A stretch of 64,000 nt of DNA from Janibacter endophyticus. Lineage in GTDB: Bacteria > Actinomycetota > Actinomycetes > Actinomycetales > Dermatophilaceae. Below are positions 61,067 to 64,000 of this stretch, one piece after another. Positions within the stretch are counted from its first letter, which is position 1, and the number at the start of each line of letters is the position of its first letter. The stretch covers positions 2,294,001 to 2,358,000 of the forward strand of contig NZ_JAFEJG010000004.1 of NCBI RefSeq assembly GCF_016888335.1, written 5' to 3'. Both the position numbers and the translations under genes were made by a program. The notes below the pieces were generated by a model that had not been told where the DNA came from, did no database searches, and saw nothing but the letters and a program-made list of their open reading frames with translations.

Positions 61067-62800
61067 GTGGGGAAGATGTGGGAGGGCCAGCGCGAGCTCC
61101 GGTGGTCGATGGAGCGGATCGCCGACGACGCCCTCGACCGGGCCGGGGTCGGGCTCGACCCCCGCGGCTTCCTCGTCGGGCTGCCCGAGCGCGACCCGGG
61201 CCTCCCGGTCCTCGTCGAGCCGCCCCGGGCGTCCTTCGCCGTCGAGGACCTCGGAGACCTCCTCGACGAGGCCGACCGGCTCTACGAGCGCCAGCTGAAG
61301 AAGCAGGACCTGCCCGAGGACGCCTCGGAGGAGCAGCGGGCCTTCCACCACGCCGCGCTGCTCGAGGGCTGCCGTCGTCAGGTGGTCGCCGACGCCCTCC
61401 ACCACGCCGCGAAGTTCGACGACCGCGCCGTCGTCGTCGGCCTGAGCTGCGTCGTCGGCGACTACCGGGTCTTCCCCGTCCTCGCCGTCACCGAGGACTC
61501 CTGGGAGGAGCTCCCGAGCCTGACCTCGAGCAACGTCGACGGTCACCCCGTCGACACCTCCTTCCAGGAGGCCGTCGTCCACGACGTGCTGCGGGCCGCC
61601 TCCCGCGAGCTCGACCGCACCGAGCCGACGACCCTCATGGGCGTCGACGCGGGCGCCATCCTCCGCTCGGCCGCGGACACCTTCGTCAACGGTGCCGTCT
61701 CCCGGACGGGGCAGGACTTCGCCCACGGCTGCCGGGACGCCTTCGACGCGGTCTCGGCCCAGACCTACGAGGGGCGGGCGGGGCTCGGCTGCATCGTCCT
61801 GGCCCGCCGCGGCCACCCGGCCGTCCAGGAGGAGATCTCCTTCGACCACCCAGTTCCGATCACCGTCCCCCGGTCCTTCCGCAAGGTCCTCGAGATGGCC
61901 GGCCGTGGCCTGGCGCTGCTCTGCGACGGCCGCGAGGTCTACGGGCTCGGGCAGGTCGACGACGATGCCTACCGTCGCGCCGACGAGGACGTCTTCGTCG
62001 CCCGGATCGTCGGCAACGGCTCGTGGGAGCTCTGGCACGCCGGCATCCCCTTCCTCCGGGTCGACAACGGGCAGCCCGGGATGCCGCGCGACCTCATGGA
62101 CCCGGACACCTTCATCGACACCCTCAAGCGGGTCTTCCCGAGGGCCTCCGCCGATGACGCGCAGGCGATCTGGGGCATGGCCGAGGCGTGCACCCGCCAG
62201 ATGCACGGGACGATGCTCGTCGTCCACCCGGACGCCGAGGCCGAGGGGCAGCGGCTGCTCCCCCAGGCGCACACGATCAGCCCGACCCGCCTGGGGCCGC
62301 GTGCCTTCACGACCCTGACGAACATCGACGGCGCCGTCCTCGTCTCCCCCGACGGGCTGACCCACGCGGTCGGGGTCATCCTCGACGGCGAGGCCACCGG
62401 CACCGGCGACTCCTCGCGCGGCGCCCGCTACAACTCCGCGATCCGCTACCTCGCCGGCAACGGCAAGGGCTCGATGGTCATCATCGTCAGCGAGGACGGC
62501 AAGATCGACCTCCTGCCCAAGCTCATGCGCCGGGTCCGCCGCACGACGGTCCAGCGCGCCGTCGACCGGCTCGTCGCCTCGGCGGAGGACGGCGACTCCT
62601 ACGAGAAGTTCGCCCGCCTCGACCGCACCTGCGAGCTGCTCGAGTTCTACCTCAACCAGGAGCAGTGCAACCTCGTCAACGACGCCCGGGAGGCCGTGGA
62701 GCAGCGCCGCTGGGAGGAGGAGCGGGTGCGCCTGCAGGTCGTGCCCGTCCAGCCCCACCCGGCCATGGACGACAGCTACTTCATCGAGCCGGTCGCCTGA
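61067..62800 (+). CDS. DisA nucleotide-binding (diadenylate cyclase-like) domain protein with unknown N-terminal sensor region
   Basis: A 577-residue cytoplasmic protein. Its C-terminal third (about 380-520) resembles the DisA_N/DAC domain: TMLVVHPDAEAEG, NIDGAVLVSPDG with the DGA motif near residue 422, then SRGARYNSAIRYL near 449-461, and SMVIIVSEDGKIDLLP. In c-di-AMP synthases the second motif is RHR; here that position reads RYN, so activity or nucleotide choice may differ. Residues 1-370 are mixed alpha/beta and not recognised; DAC proteins of this kind carry presumed sensor domains there. The last 60 residues look coiled. GTG 61067 or ATG 61076 could start it. It stands alone, divergent from the flavin reductase gene. 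Confidence 0.75.
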   Translation: MGKMWEGQRELRWSMERIADDALDRAGVGLDPRGFLVGLPERDPGLPVLVEPPRASFAVEDLGDLLDEADRLYERQLKKQDLPEDASEEQRAFHHAALLEGCRRQVVADALHHAAKFDDRAVVVGLSCVVGDYRVFPVLAVTEDSWEELPSLTSSNVDGHPVDTSFQEAVVHDVLRAASRELDRTEPTTLMGVDAGAILRSAADTFVNGAVSRTGQDFAHGCRDAFDAVSAQTYEGRAGLGCIVLARRGHPAVQEEISFDHPVPITVPRSFRKVLEMAGRGLALLCDGREVYGLGQVDDDAYRRADEDVFVARIVGNGSWELWHAGIPFLRVDNGQPGMPRDLMDPDTFIDTLKRVFPRASADDAQAIWGMAEACTRQMHGTMLVVHPDAEAEGQRLLPQAHTISPTRLGPRAFTTLTNIDGAVLVSPDGLTHAVGVILDGEATGTGDSSRGARYNSAIRYLAGNGKGSMVIIVSEDGKIDLLPKLMRRVRRTTVQRAVDRLVASAEDGDSYEKFARLDRTCELLEFYLNQEQCNLVNDAREAVEQRRWEEERVRLQVVPVQPHPAMDDSYFIEPVA

Positions 62801-62840
62801 CCCGCCCCGACGACGGGGTGCGGCGGCACCCCTTCGTCGT

Positions 62841-62846
62841 TACCGT
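62841..62846 (+). promoter_or_regulatory. -10 element TACCGT
   Basis: TACCGT ends 6 nt before the SDR ATG at 62853. Confidence 0.6.
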
Positions 62847-62852
62847 CGGGTA

Positions 62853-63761
62853 ATGGCACACGCGACGAAGCACCCGGCCCCGTACGCCCCCAACCCCCGG
62901 CACACCCCCGCGCTGCGGGACCGCCGGGTGCTCATCACCGGGGCGGCTCGTGGCATCGGCGCCGGCCTGGCCGACCTGCTCACCGCGCACGGGGCGCGGG
63001 TCGCCGTCGCCGGCCTGGAGCCGGACCTGCTCCGCGAGGTCGCGAGCCGCAACGACGCCCCGTGGCGCGAGTGCGACGTCTCCGACCCCGATGCCGTCGA
63101 CCGTGCGGTCGCCGAGCTCGTCGAGGAGCTCGGCGGGCTCGACGTCGTCGTCGCCAACGCCGGCATCGCCAAGCAGCTCCCGATCATCGGCGGCCAGCCC
63201 GGCGTCATGGAGGCCCACCTCGCCGTGAACACCCTCGGCGTCTTCTACACCCTGCGCGCCGCGGGACCGCACATCAGCCACCCCCGCGGGTACGCCCTCG
63301 CGACCGCCTCGCTCGCCGCCGCCGTCCAGCTGCCGCTGCTCGGTGCCTACTCGGCGAGCAAGGCCGCGGTCGAGGCGATCGGCAACACCTTCCGCCAGGA
63401 GGTCAGGCCGTCAGGCGCCAAGGTCGGCGTCGCGTACTACTCCGAGCTCGACACCGACATGACGAGCCGCGGCTTCGCCACCGAGGCCGGCACGCGCCTC
63501 ACCGGGGGCGGCACGGTGAGCGGGGTCGCGCCGGTGTCCTGCGCGATGAAGGCGCTCGAGCGTGGCATCGCCCGCCGCAGCCGCCGGATCGCCGCGCCCT
63601 TCTGGGTGCCGCCGATCGTCCCCGCCCGCGCGATCGCCCAGCGGGTCATCGAGCTCAAGCCGCTGCCGCATCTCGTCGAGTCCCTCGAGATCGCCCGTCG
63701 CGAGGTCGTCGAGTACACGACGCGCCAGCCCGACGACGCCCGCCACCTGGAGCAGCCGTGA
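62853..63761 (+). CDS. Short-chain dehydrogenase/reductase
   Basis: A 302-residue SDR with an extra 25-residue N-terminus before VLITGAARGIG, then VANAGIAKQ in place of NNAG, a catalytic serine in TASLAAA, and YSASK. The C-terminal region after GAKVGVAYYSELDTDM is extended and basic (IARRSRRIAAPF), as in membrane-associated SDRs of actinomycetes acting on lipids or terpenoids; the substrate is unknown. Its stop overlaps the start of the next gene (GTGA). Confidence 0.87.
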   Translation: MAHATKHPAPYAPNPRHTPALRDRRVLITGAARGIGAGLADLLTAHGARVAVAGLEPDLLREVASRNDAPWRECDVSDPDAVDRAVAELVEELGGLDVVVANAGIAKQLPIIGGQPGVMEAHLAVNTLGVFYTLRAAGPHISHPRGYALATASLAAAVQLPLLGAYSASKAAVEAIGNTFRQEVRPSGAKVGVAYYSELDTDMTSRGFATEAGTRLTGGGTVSGVAPVSCAMKALERGIARRSRRIAAPFWVPPIVPARAIAQRVIELKPLPHLVESLEIARREVVEYTTRQPDDARHLEQP

Positions 63762-64000
63762 CCGCCCGCATCGGTCCTGGCAGTGTCCGCGAGCTCGGGC
63801 CGCTGCGGTGGGGGTTCGCCCGCGCGGCCGGCCGGGTCACCGGGACCGAGCCGCCGGCGATCTTCACGACCCTCGGCCGGACGAAGGGGCTCTTCACCGG
63901 CTGGCTGCACTTCGCCGCTCGGCTCATGCCCTTCGGGTCGCTCGCCCGTCGCGAGTCCGAGATCGTCATCCTCACCGTCGCCCACGCCCGCCGGTGCACC
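63758..64000 (+). CDS. Carboxymuconolactone decarboxylase / AhpD-like protein (partial, C-terminus outside window)
   Basis: The first 81 residues of a CMD/AhpD-family protein, cut by the window end. LGRTKGLFTGWLHFAARLMP and LARRESEIVILTVAHARR (each cited in part) match the helical core just before the reactive Cys-x-x-His/Cys; the first reactive cysteine may be the Cys80 at the edge. The GTG overlaps the SDR stop, so the two are co-translated. Whether it is a decarboxylase, a peroxidase partner or an oxidoreductase cannot be judged from this part. Confidence 0.8.
   Translation, partial: MTARIGPGSVRELGPLRWGFARAAGRVTGTEPPAIFTTLGRTKGLFTGWLHFAARLMPFGSLARRESEIVILTVAHARRCT

Noticed and set aside
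1-64000. The octamer as a strand-biased KOPS-like segregation signal
   Set aside because: The hand count is roughly equal on the two strands (about 33 and 38), so no polarity is seen in this window. A genome-wide skew test would be needed to revive the idea.
1-64000. CRISPR arrays, tRNA or rRNA genes, prophage genes
   Set aside because: No regularly spaced repeats, cloverleaf-like sequences with CCA-end context, or phage structural genes were seen in either strand.

Overview
The window is GC-rich (about 70%) chromosomal DNA from an actinomycete. Gene density is very high, with many 1- to 4-nt start/stop overlaps and frequent GTG starts. The markers fit a suborder Micrococcineae organism, probably of the Intrasporangiaceae/Dermatophilaceae type (Janibacter, Knoellia and relatives): a CIRCE-hrcA-dnaJ unit, a mycobacterial-type LexA box plus a PafBC-type promoter in front of recA-recX, a DUF3516 helicase and an MT0933-type antitoxin. 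The genus is inference. No rRNA, tRNA, CRISPR array, prophage or intact insertion sequence was seen.

Layout. 1-6.7 kb: heat-shock genes hrcA and dnaJ, DUF3097, a nested inverted-repeat element, a FabG-type reductase, a TRIC-like channel, hemW and a tyrosine phosphatase. 6.7-11.7 kb: a divergent DUF4442 gene and a three-gene operon (wax ester synthase/DGAT-like, a cyanobacterial-AAR-like acyl reductase with a large N-terminal extension, and an SDR) that on paper forms an acyl-to-wax-ester route. 11.6-18.9 kb: translation and replication genes lepA, rpsT, holA and a DinG-type helicase, with a CPBP protease and a PemK/MazF-like gene. 18.9-29.4 kb: fhs, an SDR, a GH63-like glucosidase, a uracil permease, a double GNAT, a DUF3516 helicase and DUF4031. 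29.4-35.7 kb: an HD hydrolase, an NCS1 permease with an isochorismatase-family hydrolase, and a GH65 phosphorylase coupled to beta-phosphoglucomutase. 35.7-41.5 kb: hflX, divergent glpD and glpK, and a methyltransferase. 41.5-48.6 kb: a frameshifted ggt, a decayed membrane gene, dapF, miaA, def, yceI, an antitoxin-like gene and miaB. 48.6-56.5 kb: a transglutaminase / alpha-E / permuted ATP-grasp operon, the 5-oxoprolinase genes pxpA and pxpBC, and recX-recA. 56.5-64 kb: an amidotransferase, an ABC-2 exporter operon, a RibD-like reductase, a flavin reductase, a DisA-nucleotide-binding-domain protein, an SDR and a partial carboxymuconolactone decarboxylase.

Two signals run through the whole window. 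First, the octamer CGAAGGGG (or CCCCTTCG) occurs about 70 times by hand count, in genes and between them, and inverted pairs of it build the stems of several terminators. Second, many non-coupled genes have a TANNNT-like hexamer ending exactly 6 nt before the start codon, the layout expected for leaderless mRNAs; this was used to fix several start codons.
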